A DNA stretch of 64,000 nucleotides from the NCBI GenBank assembly GCA_030512335.1, contig JAULSU010000003.1, positions 3,162,001 through 3,226,000 on the forward strand, written 5' to 3'. Position numbers and translations under genes: made by a program. Below the pieces are notes generated by a model that was not told where the DNA came from, searched no databases, and worked only from the letters and a program-made list of their open reading frames with translations. Positions 23,802 to 35,954 of this stretch are shown piece by piece. The stretch's first letter is position 1; each line of letters starts with the position of its first letter. This DNA is from Immersiella caudata (Eukaryota > Ascomycota > Sordariomycetes > Sordariales > Lasiosphaeriaceae).

Positions 23802-23814
23802 GGGGGGGGGGGGG
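23802..23814. repeat. 13-nt guanine run
   Basis: An uninterrupted run of 13 G follows GCGAT and precedes CGTGTG. It is an assembly or sequencing risk point and a possible quadruplex-forming site; it lies outside any predicted gene. Confidence 0.8.
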
Positions 23815-25630
23815 CGTGTGCAAGCCGATGTAACCCGCCAGCCACCAGTCCCTTCGTCGGATCCCCCAATCTCCCCCAACGCGTTTTTCCGTCCCTGCCA
23901 GCCCTTCCTCTTTAGGTTGCATTTCACGACATCCCATCCCGATGTGGAAGATAAGCCATCTCGCTTCTGAGCCCCTTCCTCATCTCACGTCCCGATCGAT
24001 CATCTCCACCGGGAACTGGTGTTTGCTGAGATCGGGTTGGGACTCGAGCTCGTCAATATTTCCCGCCGAAATCCCGCCCCAAGCGACAGAGCCGCCCGGT
24101 CCAACAGTCCAAAGGCAATCATCGAGACAGGTTACATCGTCATCGGAGGATTTTGCATCTAGTCCTACCCTGCCATCGACCGGCCAAAACGGCTTCCACG
24201 AATACGAAACAACCTGGTCACGAAGGGACACCCGTCGCAAAGGTAGTCAGAAACCACATACCCTTGGTGCCTCTGTAGGCACTCCGTAGGCAGGCAGTAG
24301 GCAGCCATCACAGCTCGTGCAGGCACGCGCGCACTCGCCAGCCAAAATGCTTCTCTGTCAACAAAACAGCCACCGGTTTCAGCCGGCATGACCACTTTCT
24401 TCACCGGACTGGTCTGCAGCAAGGCAGGAGGGCGGATCCCGCTCACTCGGCGTCATCGCATAGTGCAAGTGGGAGGAAAAAAGAAAACAAAATCCCAGCT
24501 CCCATTGACCCATCAAGCCGAAATGCCCGACTGGCCCAACCACCCCCTCCCTGGCGGCCTATCACGTTGCAATTCAGCGTGATCTAGGCTGGCATGAGCC
24601 GCGCCTCTGCGGGAAAAGAGGGCAAAAACCATGTCGTCCACTCAAGAGCAGTGGCCGGGGTCTGGACAGCGAGAAAAAAAAGCCCGGCCACGCGAGCGAG
24701 AGCAGTAGTGCGGAGCGAAAAGAGAAGGAGGGCGGGGGATGAAGAAACGAAGCCGGGACGCTCTCCTCCAACCGCTTCACCCCCCAACTGAATAGAAGAC
24801 ATCTTACTGGGCGCGGCTGAAAAATGTGTGACCAGGCATCTGTTTGGATACGCAACGAGTCGTTGACGACAACGACAAGCCCAACATGGAAGCTAAAGAA
24901 GCCGACACGCAGAATTTGTTGCGTGGGAAGGCCCACAGAGAATGGGGTGTGGGAATAAATCTTCATTTTCACTCGGTCCTTTTCACCTCCCTGTTTGCCC
25001 AATGATCACCCGAAGATACAAGACCAATGATTCGAAGCAAGTTGATGCCCGTTTCGGGATTTCGCATTCTGATTTCGACTTCTTGTCGCTAGGTATCTCA
25101 GGCCCACCCCCCTCTCCCCAAAAGGGAATCATCAACTCGTGGGTATTTCTCCTCACGGAGCAGATGAGGTGGGCGCCCGAGTATTCTGCAGATACAGTAA
25201 AAGCCCCGATTCCCTAACTACCGAGGACGTCACTCTCCCCATGTCCCGTCAGACCATGCGTATAACATGGTTTGAAGATGCGATGAATGAGAAAAAAAAA
25301 ACAATCTGTGCTCTGCTGCTGCTGCCGCTAATGTGGTATCTTGCAGTTCGCTTCCCTTCCCGAAACACCAAAACAAAATAGCCAGTAAGGATCCCTTTCC
25401 CCGTGCTGACTTAGTTGAAACTCCGTAACACCGGCGAACCCCCACTTGCCTTCCCGAGAAAAGTGAAAAGTAAAATGATCACAGCCTATTTGGACAGAAA
25501 AGTAAACCCGAAAAGGAGAGAACACAGACGAGGCTGACGACCCCAATTCCCGCCCCTGGCCCAGCTACATGCATTCGAAAGCAGGTAGATGCAAGATCCA
25601 ACGTCCGTGCCCAGCGTATGTGTGGTTGTT

Positions 25631-25651
25631 TCTCTCTCTCTATCTCTCTCT

Positions 25652-25710
<59 letters not shown>

Positions 25711-25722
25711 GGAGAGAGAGAG
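25631..25722. repeat. Compound microsatellite (TC)n-(TG)n-(AG)n
   Basis: About 25 nt of TC with one TA interruption (25631-25655) is followed by about 22 nt of TG (to 25676), then about 46 nt of AG with GGG interruptions (25677-25722). The TC and AG arms are reverse complements, so the element can fold back with the TG tract as the loop. Confidence 0.95.
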
Positions 25723-26178
25723 CTTCGTGATGTAGTGATTAGAAGCAATAGTGATAAAACTATGCGAAAAGAATTGCCTGCAGCCGTTGCAAGATGGGTC
25801 CTGTTTTCCTCCATCAAAGCAAACAATAGAAATAACTGAAAAGCCAATCCCCTGCATCATCCGAGAGAGTGGGTTGAGCGAGCGTGTGGGAGCCGAGATG
25901 GAAAGTGATATAGGCAGGGTGAAGAAGTCCTTGCAATGCCAACGATCAGGGAGAGAAGAAGCGACAGATGAGAGACAACCGTTGCGGAGAATTCCCCCCC
26001 CAGATATTTTAGTCTTTTCTCTTCCCGAGTCCCTCGCTCCATGCCGGTCGCCCGAGCTGATGTCTCTAGATTTAGTTCCCTCCCCCAATTTCCCGCCAGA
26101 AAAAGGAAAACAAGCAGAGGAAAGAACACGAGGTCTCTTGCTCTCTTCAACAATCTCAATCTTCGAGAGAAGCGAGCC

Positions 26179-26180
<2 letters not shown>

Positions 26181-26210
<30 letters not shown>
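26181..26210. repeat. (GT)15 dinucleotide tract
   Basis: Fifteen perfect GT units lie about 120 bp beyond the stop codon of the bZIP gene, probably in its 3' untranslated region (read there as AC repeats). Such alternating tracts favour Z-DNA and vary in length. Confidence 0.95.
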
Positions 26211-26213
<3 letters not shown>

Positions 26214-26332
26214 GGTGCATGGCCTCCCCAGGCCATCATTTCGTTTAGTGTCCACGTCATCGTGGGCCTGGTCTGGTGTTCGGCGCTTCATCTGGCCGCA
26301 GCCGCAAATCGCAGCTGTCGTTAACGGTCCGC

Positions 26333-28153
26333 TCATCGAGGCCCGCCTTCGGGGGGCCCTCTGGGTCCCGTCGCCCACCCAGTTTCGTAGGGGGCCTTGG
26401 TGTAGGAAGGATATGTGCTGACCTGCCCAACCTGTGGCTGCGCGGGCGGTGGCGGCACACCGCCTTGAGCGGGTGGCGGCGTTTCCGAAGTTGGATGGGG
26501 GTGGTCGAAGCGGATCGGTGGCAGCCGGGCAGCGCCGGGCGAAGGGGCCAAGTGGGGAGATGGTGGGATGGAGAAGGCCGGCGGAGGACCTCCAGGCAGA
26601 GGCGGCAGGGACGCGGGTGTGGTTGGACGATATGAGGGAGTTCCCAGGTGCGGCTCAGAGTCCGTCCGTCTCCGCCTCGCCGGCCGCTCAAGCATGGACG
26701 GATCGCCGTATGAAGATGGGCCAGGGTGCGGATGGGAGAGATTATGGTGGGAATACAGGTGGTGTGGATGCGGCAGTGGTGCCGGCGCCGGAGCGGGGAG
26801 CGGGCTGTTTTCTGCCGGGTACGATCCTGCGCTTCTCGACGGAGTTGGGCTCGGTGGTCCTCGGTCGGCCCATTCGCTAATGCTAGGGGTTCGAGCGACG
26901 ATGTCCCGTAGGCGATTCCGCTCTCCTCGGTAGAAGTCGCGCTCTGCCTCTGCGTCTTGATTCCGCTTCTCCAGCTCCTCAATCTTCCTTTCCAGCTCGC
27001 GATTCTGCGCCTCCAGCTTCTGCAACCCCTGCTGTTGCTCCTTCTCCCTCTCTTTTTTTCTCTGTCGAAACCTCGCCGAGGCTCCTGCGTTTCGCTGCCG
27101 CTTTTCGTCCGCCTGCTTCGATGCCTGGTGGTAGTCGACCGGAATTAGTATTTCCTCGCCGTGGTGCGGCGTGATGGCCAGGAGATGTTGCTGTCCATCC
27201 CCGAGCTGCAAGGTTCTCCCAACCGAGCCGCTCGGTGGCAGCTGTCCCACCACGCCCGCGGCCCATCGTGCCTCTCCCATCATTGCTCGGCTCTGTGGAA
27301 CAGGTGTCGCAAATGGCGGGCCCGGGGAGTACAGCGACCTTCCCCCCAGCTCCCGGGCGAGGCTGCCTGCCGGTGGCTGCTCCTGTCCTGACGTGATAGG
27401 CATCCCATGGCCCATCATCGGCTGCGAAAGTGATCGAGAAAGCCCGGACGAGGGTCGCGAGGGTGGCGGCGCGGCGCCCTGCCCTGAGAGCGGCCCGGGT
27501 AGCTGGGGCACTCCTCCTATCGTAGGTGGCCCGCCGAGAGGGGAAGCGTCGTGTGCTGGTCCGCCACCGCTGCTGCCGACTCGCGGGATGGTGGGCGGCA
27601 GGTTAGAGAGCCGCTGTGCTGCGCGGCTCAGGCTCGCGACGCGTGGGGATTTCGGTGTCAGAATTCGTCGGTTTGCCGCCGCGAGCGGCCCGTAGCTGGT
27701 GGGGGGAGAGCCGGACGGGTGGGCTCCTACGGGGGACTGGGCGTGAGGCGTGGTATGGTGGGTCGGTTGAGGTGTTGCTATGCTTTGGTTCGGGTTTCCC
27801 GCCGGACGGGAAGGCGAGCTGTTTGCACCATACATCGCTCTCTCCATCTTCACCGGGGGTGTCGTTTCGTCAGAAGGCCGCGGCACCGAAGGAGACGATC
27901 CCGGTAGGTGCGGTCGCGGAGCAGGCGGGTTCAAGATGTTGTGAACGCCCGATGCCCTCGACCCGCGCCTGTGGCCCCCCCGTGCCTCACTCTCCGCTAC
28001 CGAAGTCCCACCCGGATCATGAGGCGGCCGCGCGCGTGTGTCATCTTGGTGGGCAGGATTTTGCTGTGAAGGAGAGGATGACACTACGTCTCTGGATGGG
28101 GACTGTGAGGCGCGGCGAGAGGAGGGATGGATCGCAGATCCCCTCTGCGACAT
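26333..28153 (-). CDS. bZIP transcription factor
   Basis: 606 aa, intronless as read. The frame is open upstream to 28537, but the far end starts with TTG; the first ATG in frame is at 28153 (MSQRGSAIHPSSRRASQSP). The basic region, about residues 345-370, has the bZIP core RNAGASARFRQRKKEREKE; the leucine-zipper coiled coil (LEAQNRELERKIEELEKRNQ) follows to about residue 415. The rest is Pro/Ser/Gly/His-rich and probably disordered, with one conserved-looking patch before the bZIP (NRRILTPKSPR). It should bind DNA as a dimer in the nucleus. I cannot assign it to a named regulator; ZIF1-like or metR-like proteins are possible but unproven. Gene-free DNA on both sides, 8.8 kb of it upstream, suggests complex regulation (inference). 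Confidence 0.87.
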   Translation of the reverse strand: MSQRGSAIHPSSRRASQSPSRDVVSSSPSQQNPAHQDDTRARPPHDPGGTSVAESEARGGHRRGSRASGVHNILNPPAPRPHLPGSSPSVPRPSDETTPPVKMERAMYGANSSPSRPAGNPNQSIATPQPTHHTTPHAQSPVGAHPSGSPPTSYGPLAAANRRILTPKSPRVASLSRAAQRLSNLPPTIPRVGSSGGGPAHDASPLGGPPTIGGVPQLPGPLSGQGAAPPPSRPSSGLSRSLSQPMMGHGMPITSGQEQPPAGSLARELGGRSLYSPGPPFATPVPQSRAMMGEARWAAGVVGQLPPSGSVGRTLQLGDGQQHLLAITPHHGEEILIPVDYHQASKQADEKRQRNAGASARFRQRKKEREKEQQQGLQKLEAQNRELERKIEELEKRNQDAEAERDFYRGERNRLRDIVARTPSISEWADRGPPSPTPSRSAGSYPAENSPLPAPAPAPLPHPHHLYSHHNLSHPHPGPSSYGDPSMLERPARRRRTDSEPHLGTPSYRPTTPASLPPLPGGPPPAFSIPPSPHLAPSPGAARLPPIRFDHPHPTSETPPPAQGGVPPPPAQPQVGQVSTYPSYTKAPYETGWATGPRGPPEGGPR

Positions 28154-29390
28154 CGAATCCTGGTCCCCTGCGCGCTGGCGGTCGAGAAGACCGGGACATT
28201 GACGGAGGCGGTCAAACACCTGCGAGACTTGATCTCCGAAGCCGGCACCAAGGGTCCCGTTCCGCTCTAGAAGTTCGCCCTGGCGCCCGGGACCGCAAGC
28301 TGTCGGCGCCGACGGCTGCGGGGGGTTTACGCCGGGCCAGCTTCGAGCCAGGGGGTGGAGCCGGACGATAGATTGGACCGCCAGGGTTGGTTCGATGACG
28401 CCAAAGGGGAAGAAAGTTGTCCAGCCGTCGATGGTCTGTCGCCGAGTATGATGCTGATGGCCGCCCAGGTTGCTAGGTTTTTCGCTCCTAATCTCACCGC
28501 TGCTGTCTGTGACGTTCGGCGGCGCAGCGCGCTGCAAAGTGTCGTGGGGTCTCGGGTCAGACGAACGCTAGAGAGTCTCGGAGGAGAGGAGCGGATGAGA
28601 TGGCGACGGCGGGTGGCCGAGGCGACGGCGGAGACCTGCGGTCTCTATCGCGCGCACAGCAGGGCGAGTTGACAATAAGTACCGCCGTCTGGGGGGCCTG
28701 GGCAGAGCAGCAGATGTGCTGGGTGGCGTGCGTCAGGAGGAGGGAAACACTTGCCACAGGCTGTTCTGGGAGCCACAAGGCGAGCTACTTGGAGAAGAGA
28801 GAGTAGCCTTGACGGGCGAACGTCGAGAGTCTTAGCTGAGCACAGCAGGATGACGGGCGCCCGGCGCAGAGGGGCAGTGGACAATCGGGGCAAGAATAGC
28901 TGCGGCGACCTGTTGGATGGATGCAAGTAAAAAGCGGACCACTCATGGTCCGGAAGGGGAGCCTCGGGCACTGAATGGCCACAAAAAGCAGGGTGCGCTA
29001 GGAGGTCTCGCCGTGTGAATGGGTAGAAGCACAGCCAAGGCCCTCTCTCTGCTTTCCTTGCCTCGTAAATTCTAGCGGCGAGAGCCCGTGAGTGTCCCGG
29101 GCCGGATGGGCGTGGTTCGATGGTGAGGTCTAGGCGACGTCCTTTTTGATGGGCGCGAGCTGTCTGGGCCGAGAAGCTCCCGGTGATGGTGAGGGATGGC
29201 GTCTCTGTCAATATCAATATCAACACCCCAGCGACCTGTCTGGACCGCTGTTCCCGCTCCACCCTGCGAGGCCAGGGACGAGGACGAAGAGTATTGGGGA
29301 CAGCGTTTGGAGATTTGTTGGTGTCGGCTCGGCGCTTTTCCCCGTTGGCGCCAACCAGCTGACGGGGACGCTTTAAGTGTCCAGGGCACC

Positions 29391-29405
29391 TTTTTTTTTT
29401 TTTTT
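29391..29405. repeat. 15-nt thymine run
   Basis: T15, then G and TTTT. It could be a Pol II leader T tract; no RNA gene was found beside it. Confidence 0.85.
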
Positions 29406-32400
29406 GTTTTTCAGAGAACTCACCCCGGTCAAATCCCTACCCCGTTATCGAGCCTGCCTCGCAGTACCTTTCTTGGTACCGACCAGGTAGAGAGGTTGGC
29501 GCTTGGCAGGCGAGCACAGGCAGTTGGAGTTGTGTTGGCCGGGGTAAGTAGACAGGGGGGGGAGAGGCCTTGCTGGGTGCCGTGGTGCTAGGGCCCTCGA
29601 AGGGGGGCGTGTGGGAAGTCGACGCTTCCTTCGTCGGTGATAAAAATCCATTGGCCCCCGATGCCCTCCCCGTTGTTCCAGTCCTTGCCCTCTTTGAGTC
29701 GGGTGCGGAAGCGGGCAAACGGCTTCGGCCAGCGCTGAGTGCAAACCCAGCCAAAACCAGACTTGCGTTGCTTCCCTCCGCCGAAGGGGGCGTCTGAGGG
29801 TTCGACCCCCTTGCGACCCGAAAACACGGCCCCGAGCGAGTGGATGCGTGGCTCGCATCAGCAGCAACCTTGCAAGCCCTGCGAACCACGCGGCTAGTAC
29901 AAATAGGGCAAGTCGGTGGTGTCGCCAGCGACCTGACCTTTGCCATCTTGGCGAAACATACCATCCAGCTGACGTAGCTCTACCTCAAAGGATCGATCGA
30001 CTATCAACGACAACCTTTGTTCTGGGACAGGCACAGCCGCGGTAACCACGGCAGTCGAGTGGGTATCATCGCGGTGTCAAGTCTCATCAGCCTGCGCAGC
30101 CGGCTACTTCGTCCGTCCAGGGGGCGAGCAACTCGTGTGTGCGCGAGGGTTGTCAACGCGCCCACGGAGCTGGAGTCGCCTTTCTCTTCTCGCTTCACTC
30201 TCCTTTATATACGTGTACAAATCGGCACATCACAAGCCGGAGATGGCGAGTCGTGACCAGCAAGGTGCATGTCGAAGTGGATGAGAGGCCATCGTCGGAA
30301 CCCTATGCCGCAATCTTGTCACTCGTCATTGATAAAACCGCCTTGACTTAAGGAACGGAAGTGTTGCGCAGAGATGAGCGGAACAAGCTCAGGGGTCGCC
30401 GCCCGAGACAAGGCGGAAAGAAACAAGCTTCCGCCGCAGCAAGTCAACAGACGTTGTGTGCTCTGACGTGTGGGAGAGGTGCCTCGCTTCGACCAACATG
30501 TTGAACTCGCTCGGCTTGTCTACTAGGAGCACACCCAGCTTCTTGTTTGCCACGATGCTAAGTTGACTTTACCGAGCATTGAGTGAGAATACCAGGCGCG
30601 GGCTCTCGACGCAAGACACTCGAGAGCTGCGGGAAGCCGCGTTGGCGCTCGTCTGTCTGGTCAGGGGCCTGACGGGCCAACCCCAAAGCGACCTGCTGGC
30701 CGCCGAGGGGTTCCCGTCAAGCGGAAGAACGCGCGCAGGACAAGCCAGGTTGATCCTGGGAGGCGAACTGAGAATGGGTCTCAAATCATGTCATCCTAGG
30801 TAGAACCGGTGTGAGTGTCGACTCTGGGGTTCGGACGGGAAAAACGACATGAGCCGCTCCAGCTGCCGTTTGCTTGATGTGCTTACTGCCTTCTCGCGTG
30901 CTGGCAGTGGCGCGCCGCTGGTTGAAGTCGCGGCTGTGTGAGCGTGGACCCGTCAGCGCCAGCTAGGGCGCGGGCGGCGATTACACGATGGTTTAGCGAG
31001 TGTGAGATGCTGCTCGTCATTCAGGGCGCAGTGCAGCCGACTGATGCCATCACACGACGAAATTAGACCCCAGAGCCACTGATCCAAAATAACCCGAAGG
31101 CTCTTCGCCGCCCGCCGCATTGCAGAGCATGGGGGACCCGAGGGCGACCAAGGGGCGTGCGGTTAGGGAACCTTGCCATAAACAAGTAACTAGGCTTGTG
31201 TGTTGTCAGAATCCATCCCGTCCCCCTTCTCGTCGTCTTCAAACAGCTTCTCGATGCCTGTCTGGCGTGCTGAAGTGGAGACTGGGATCCAGCAGAGCGG
31301 AATAGCAATGCCGAGGCCGTCCAGAAGAATAGCCCGATACTGACATCACAGACCGAGCCGAGGGCATCTGCCATCTGTTCGCGCGTGCGACTCGATGCAG
31401 GGCGGTCTGGGGACGGGACCGTGCTGTAATTACAGTGCATGCATGCGGTGCTGCAGGGCTTGCTGGAACCGGAGTGGATGCCGTCGAGGCGGTTGAAGGC
31501 TGAGGGCGAACTGGAGGGCTTGAAGTGGGATCCTTCGCTCTGGCCGGTGCCCATGACGGCGACCCTGGTCGCCCCGCTGCGTTGCCTCGCACAGCAGAGT
31601 CCAGAGGCCGCTGGACTGGGTCAGCTTCTTCGATCAATGCGCCAGGTTGGGTAGGCAGCGTTAGGTTGCAGGACAGAGGACTGCTGGATCTGGTCGGGGA
31701 CTCCATCCTGGAGGACAAGCATGCATGCAGACATGGTGGAAAGAACTTGGAGGAGGGTGGAACGGCTGAATGCCCACTGGTTCTTCCCGCGCTTCACTGG
31801 CATCCACGGGATCCTCCAGGTGCCTGGCCTCCTGGTTTGGCGAGGTCGAAGGCCAATCGAATTCCAGAAGAGGCTTGGAACCTGGAAGGAAGGAGGAAGC
31901 CGAGCACCACCAGCAGCGGGACTTGGAACACAGTGTCGCCAGCCGTTAACCGGTGCAGTCACTGTGCGCGCCTTCCCCGGCAGAGGAAGTGTTCTGCAGG
32001 GTCGATGGTGCAAAAGAGGATTAGTGTCTCCCGCCAGAGCGTTTTGGCTCATCGATGGCTGGTCGACTCTCGCGGAAGACGGATGCGCCTCGCACTGACC
32101 AGCAGGAACGTCATGGCTGCTGCTTGGCCACGACAAGCTGGCTTGCGTCTTCTGGTCACCGCCTTCGCCTTCGGTTGCCGCTCCCCATGGTCCAAGAAGA
32201 AGTCCTTAGCGTCGTCAGTTTTACCCTTGTTTTTCCTTCCTTCTGACGCATATTAACCCGGCGCATCTCCATCAATTGCTGCCCTGGGCGCACCCTGACC
32301 TGAAAAACAGCATCCACTTGTTCAGGTATCTATCTGCAGCGTGCGGATCAGTCTAGCGTGGAGGGGGCTAGCCACCGCCAGCGCACCCCGTGACGCTATT

Positions 32401-34785
32401 GTAGGTAGCATCCCAAGATCAAGCCAGCCAGCAACGCGGACAAACGTGGTAAGGCACCACCACACCTCCAGAGCAACGCTAGCCGCAACTCGCGGGTTGG
32501 GTCACATCAAATCCATCCCGTCCCTTGCAATTCATTTAACAGCGAGCACCGAGACCCCTCGCAGCGATTTGGAGAATCCAGGGCTGTCGGGTGTTTTCAC
32601 GATCTTCGCCGCCACGCTGCTGAAATTCAGGGCATCAGCCATGATTGGCAGTCGCTCACGTTAGCTCAGCGTCAATTTCTTCTGCAGCATCCATGATCGA
32701 TGGGTGGCGGTACACGTCCGTCCTGGATCCCACCACCCATTGCCGTTAGCGTCGAGGAGCACGGGAGTACCTCCGCTGTACCTACCCCATCCTGAATGTA
32801 GAATCTCCGCCAGGGACAAGCCCAACAAACGAGCCACCGACCAGTCAAGCTAGGCTCGCAGATGAATATGATGCCATGGGCCTGGTCGGAGCTTCCAGAG
32901 CCCTGACGAAGGCGTGTTCCATCGAGCAAGAAGCCGTGGCACCCTCGTATACTGCGTTATCGACCCGTTCAACGGGTTGGCCTCTCTGGTACGGACAACC
33001 CGGAGTACCGCGTTCAGGCAGGTGGTGGTAGTGGCACCCTCAAAAGCTGCCATGGATCCAGTCTCTCCGTCCAACGGTCTTCCGCTCTCCTAGATGCCAA
33101 TGCCTGCCATTTCGGAGTCTTACGCGCCTGATTGGTCGCGCGCAGGAGATGCGCGCTGACCGCTCCCGACTGTCGTTCTCTCCCTCGCTCCCATCCATCT
33201 CCCACGACAACCGCAAACGCTGACCAACCTCCGCGACGTCGATTCTTCGCAGCACTTGTCTTGCTGCTGCAACCGACAGGGAACCACGCTTTCGCATGCC
33301 TGTTGCATTGACGCCTGAAATTGTCTACAGTGCCGCCTGCAGTCAGACTTTTGGGCTGTCCTGCAGCATGCGGCGAATGGTGGTGTGGACAACGCTTGAT
33401 GGCGTGGCTGTTCTTTGCTGATCCAAGCCATCCTAGCCCGCCCTTGATTGTGGTCGGCTTTCTGCCTCAGAGGGTTCCCGAGACGGGGGATTGCATGCTA
33501 GCCTCTTTTCCTTCGTTTATCCTTCCTTCCGCACCCCCCAAAGGCCGTCGAATGCGGTCATCAAGAGGAATGAGGCTGCTGCCGGCTTGGGATGCGGCCG
33601 AATATGCGACCGTGATCACCAACTGCAAAAATGGACCAAGAATCAAAACGCTTTCCGGCCTTGGGCTGGTCGGCTCGTGCCGCAAGGGGCGTGGCGCGGA
33701 TACTCCTCCAATGAACGCTTGCTGAGCTGCCGAGAAGCTCACCCAACAAGGGTACCGCTGGGCTGCCGTTACAAAAATTTTCTCTGCCTGCTGATGAAGG
33801 GGAAAGAAACGGCTCATCACGTCCAAAGCTCTGCGAGTGCCCCAGTCCTACAGAGGAGCAGCCACTGCCCTTCTGTGACGAAAAGAGATTTGGCACGGAA
33901 AACACACGCATGAACGGGACGAACGAAGGGTCGCGAAAGATTTTATCATTTCGAGCCGAGTCCAGCCACAGGTGCCCAACCAGGTTGTCTTCAGCGTGGT
34001 TGTATGGTACCGCGGGCAGATGTTGACTCCTGCGCCAAGCCAACGTCTCTGCTGTCGCGTCTTGCCTTTTGCTCAGCGCGGTTAGACGTGGAACGACAGC
34101 GGCTGCTGGGGTTCGGGACAGAGGGCGGTGTCTGCGCTCTGCAGTTTTTCCGATGCACATGCGAACCGGCTGCATGCCATCGCACATCTTCCCGCCCCGT
34201 CATCCTTGATGTGGAGTGCTGATGAGCTGGCAATCTGCCAGCGTTAGCTTCTGCTGGGGGGCACGGTCAAGGTCACAATCTCCACCATGTTGCCGTGACG
34301 CCATCATCGTCATCGCTCACACCGCAAGACAACCGGCACTGAGACACAAGAAAACGAATATTGGCCGATAGTCGTCAATGGCAATAGATAACCGCACTAT
34401 TGAAGCCGAAGATCATCATGAGTATTGTCGGGTATGTACTGTCAGTATTGACTAGAAAGTTATCAAACGGGAAGCATACTATGGGGTTGTGTAACGGCGT
34501 CGAGGGACGGCCCGGTTCGACGCGGGACTGGCCTTTCCGCCGGACATTTTGTCACTGCTGCGAAAACCGTTCGCTCCATGCCAAAATTTTGAACGCTCTT
34601 GGCCTTCGCCGCGGTAGCACAGCCCTGTGTCGGCGCCTCTTGACAAAAAGGGTGACGAAACTGGCGCAGCGGAGACCGAGACTCACCAATTGATCTCGGC
34701 TTGGGTACATATACTTCGGTACAACTACTGTAGGATCGGGTTGTCGTTTCTCTGTAGGGGTTCCAAAGAGAAGAATCGACCTCGT

Positions 34786-34815
34786 CCGCTCCCCTCCGCT
34801 CCCCTCCGCTCCCTT
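34786..34815. repeat. 10-bp tandem repeat, three units
   Basis: Three adjacent copies of CCGCTCCCCT, the third with one change (CCGCTCCCTT). The repeat is pyrimidine-rich and could bind a C/T-tract factor; no gene end is nearby. Confidence 0.85.
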
Positions 34816-35938
34816 TGCGCTGCCAGATGACGTTCTTCTCGTGGATCACGGCGATCGAGTATCTACGCTTTTATCATGCTCTCCCCCTCCCCCCACATTT
34901 CAAATCGACTGTTTCACCGCCGTTGTGCCCGTCATATGTTTTGTCACTGACTTGAAGACTACTCGCAGGCGTGGTGCGGAGGCTCTCACTGGTAGTTTGA
35001 GCGCGGGGCGCCTTCTCTGTGGAGGGTGGAGAGTTTTGGCAGCGCCATTGCCCGCTTCCCCATCATCACTCGCCAGGCCTACTGTGTAAACCGATCTGAC
35101 ATTCAGGGGGAGGGGGGGCGTGTGGATTCATTACAAGATCCCCCTTGCGACAGATATATCTTAGGTACTGTAATAGTGTAGAGTTGTTTGACGAACGGGT
35201 GATATCTGACAAGAGGCGGTCACATTGTCCCACTGCGTGCTGCGGGCTCGGACCATGCAGATTTCCTGCCCCTGAAGACCTGGATCGAGGTTGCAAATCA
35301 GACCGACGGCGCAGTTCGAAGAAAAAGAACCCTTTCCCTTCCGGATGTGACCTGGCTGGGTTTCCCAGTTCCAACTGCATCCTTCGCCTGCAAGCCTCGC
35401 GTTTCTGAATTGGCAGATGGGTGGCTGTCAATGCCTCGTTGAACGAGGTGCGTCTGCAACAAAAAAGATGATAGAGGCTTGCCAGGGCAGAGTGTCCAGC
35501 GGCCCGAGGTGCGCCCGACAGAGTGGGCAAACCACGGCCGTCTGGCATTGGACCAAACGCGGCTTTCTGGGCGTGCAATCACCTGGCCCCGTCTCAGCCA
35601 GCCATGAGTGCCAGGATGATGGCGCGGAGCGGAGCCTCCCCTCCACCGCTTTCGAACCCAGGGCGTCCTGGGCGGTTGGAGCCTGCAGCAGCGGTCGATC
35701 ATGTGTCTAAGCACTCGCAGCAAGGCCACCAGAGAGCGGTCGTCATGCAGCCCTGGGTCAACGCGACTGATCGCACCCTACCGATTACTTCGACGACATA
35801 TGCAACATGGGACGGGCGGTGAAGATGAGGAGGCCCATCAAAAATGGGTGATGCAGACGCCGGAAGATAACCCGGAAGACACTCTCTAGCGGCTATGTAT
35901 GTCGTGTCATGGTTCCGCAGCAAGAAGCAAGCCCGCGC

Positions 35939-35954
35939 AAAAAAAAAAAAAAAA
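35939..35954. repeat. 16-nt adenine run
   Basis: A16 between CCCGCGC and TGGGAGAAG, about 1.0 kb upstream of the SMP-30-type gene. There is no target-site duplication or retrotransposon body beside it that would mark it as a retroelement tail. Confidence 0.85.

Larger units (their letters stand above)
22506..26332. other. 3.8 kb gene-poor stretch with microsatellites
   Basis: It covers the promoter of the NFKBIL1-like gene at left and the 3' side of the bZIP gene at right. Open frames here are translations of simple repeats (Thr-His runs from GT/AC tracts) or mixed low-quality sequence. Contents: a 13-G run at 23802-23814, a compound dinucleotide microsatellite at 25631-25722 and a GT tract at 26181-26210. 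I see no conserved protein. Confidence 0.55.

Noticed and set aside
25486..26220. 244-aa minus-strand frame with Thr-His and Ser-Leu runs
   Set aside because: It is a translation of dinucleotide microsatellites (GT/AC and TC/AG) and has no conserved region.
27616..28371. 251-aa plus-strand open frame over the bZIP gene
   Set aside because: Antisense to Pro/Ser-rich bZIP coding sequence and contains no recognisable domain.
29797..29822. B-box-like GGGTTCGACCCCC suggesting a tRNA
   Set aside because: The 3' bases TGCGACCC would need GGGTCGC upstream; only GGGTGCG is found about 115 nt away, with no D or anticodon arm between.
31063..32256. Several overlapping frames of 160-240 codons near 31-32 kb
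   Set aside because: Frames overlap on both strands, composition is random-like, no domain is recognised and no splice chain gives a longer coherent protein.
33561..34187. 208-codon minus-strand frame
   Set aside because: No domain, no plausible start context and no extension by splicing; best treated as chance in GC-rich DNA.
35939..35954. A16 run as the tail of a retrotransposed element
   Set aside because: No reverse-transcriptase sequence, no gene-like body upstream and no visible target-site duplication.
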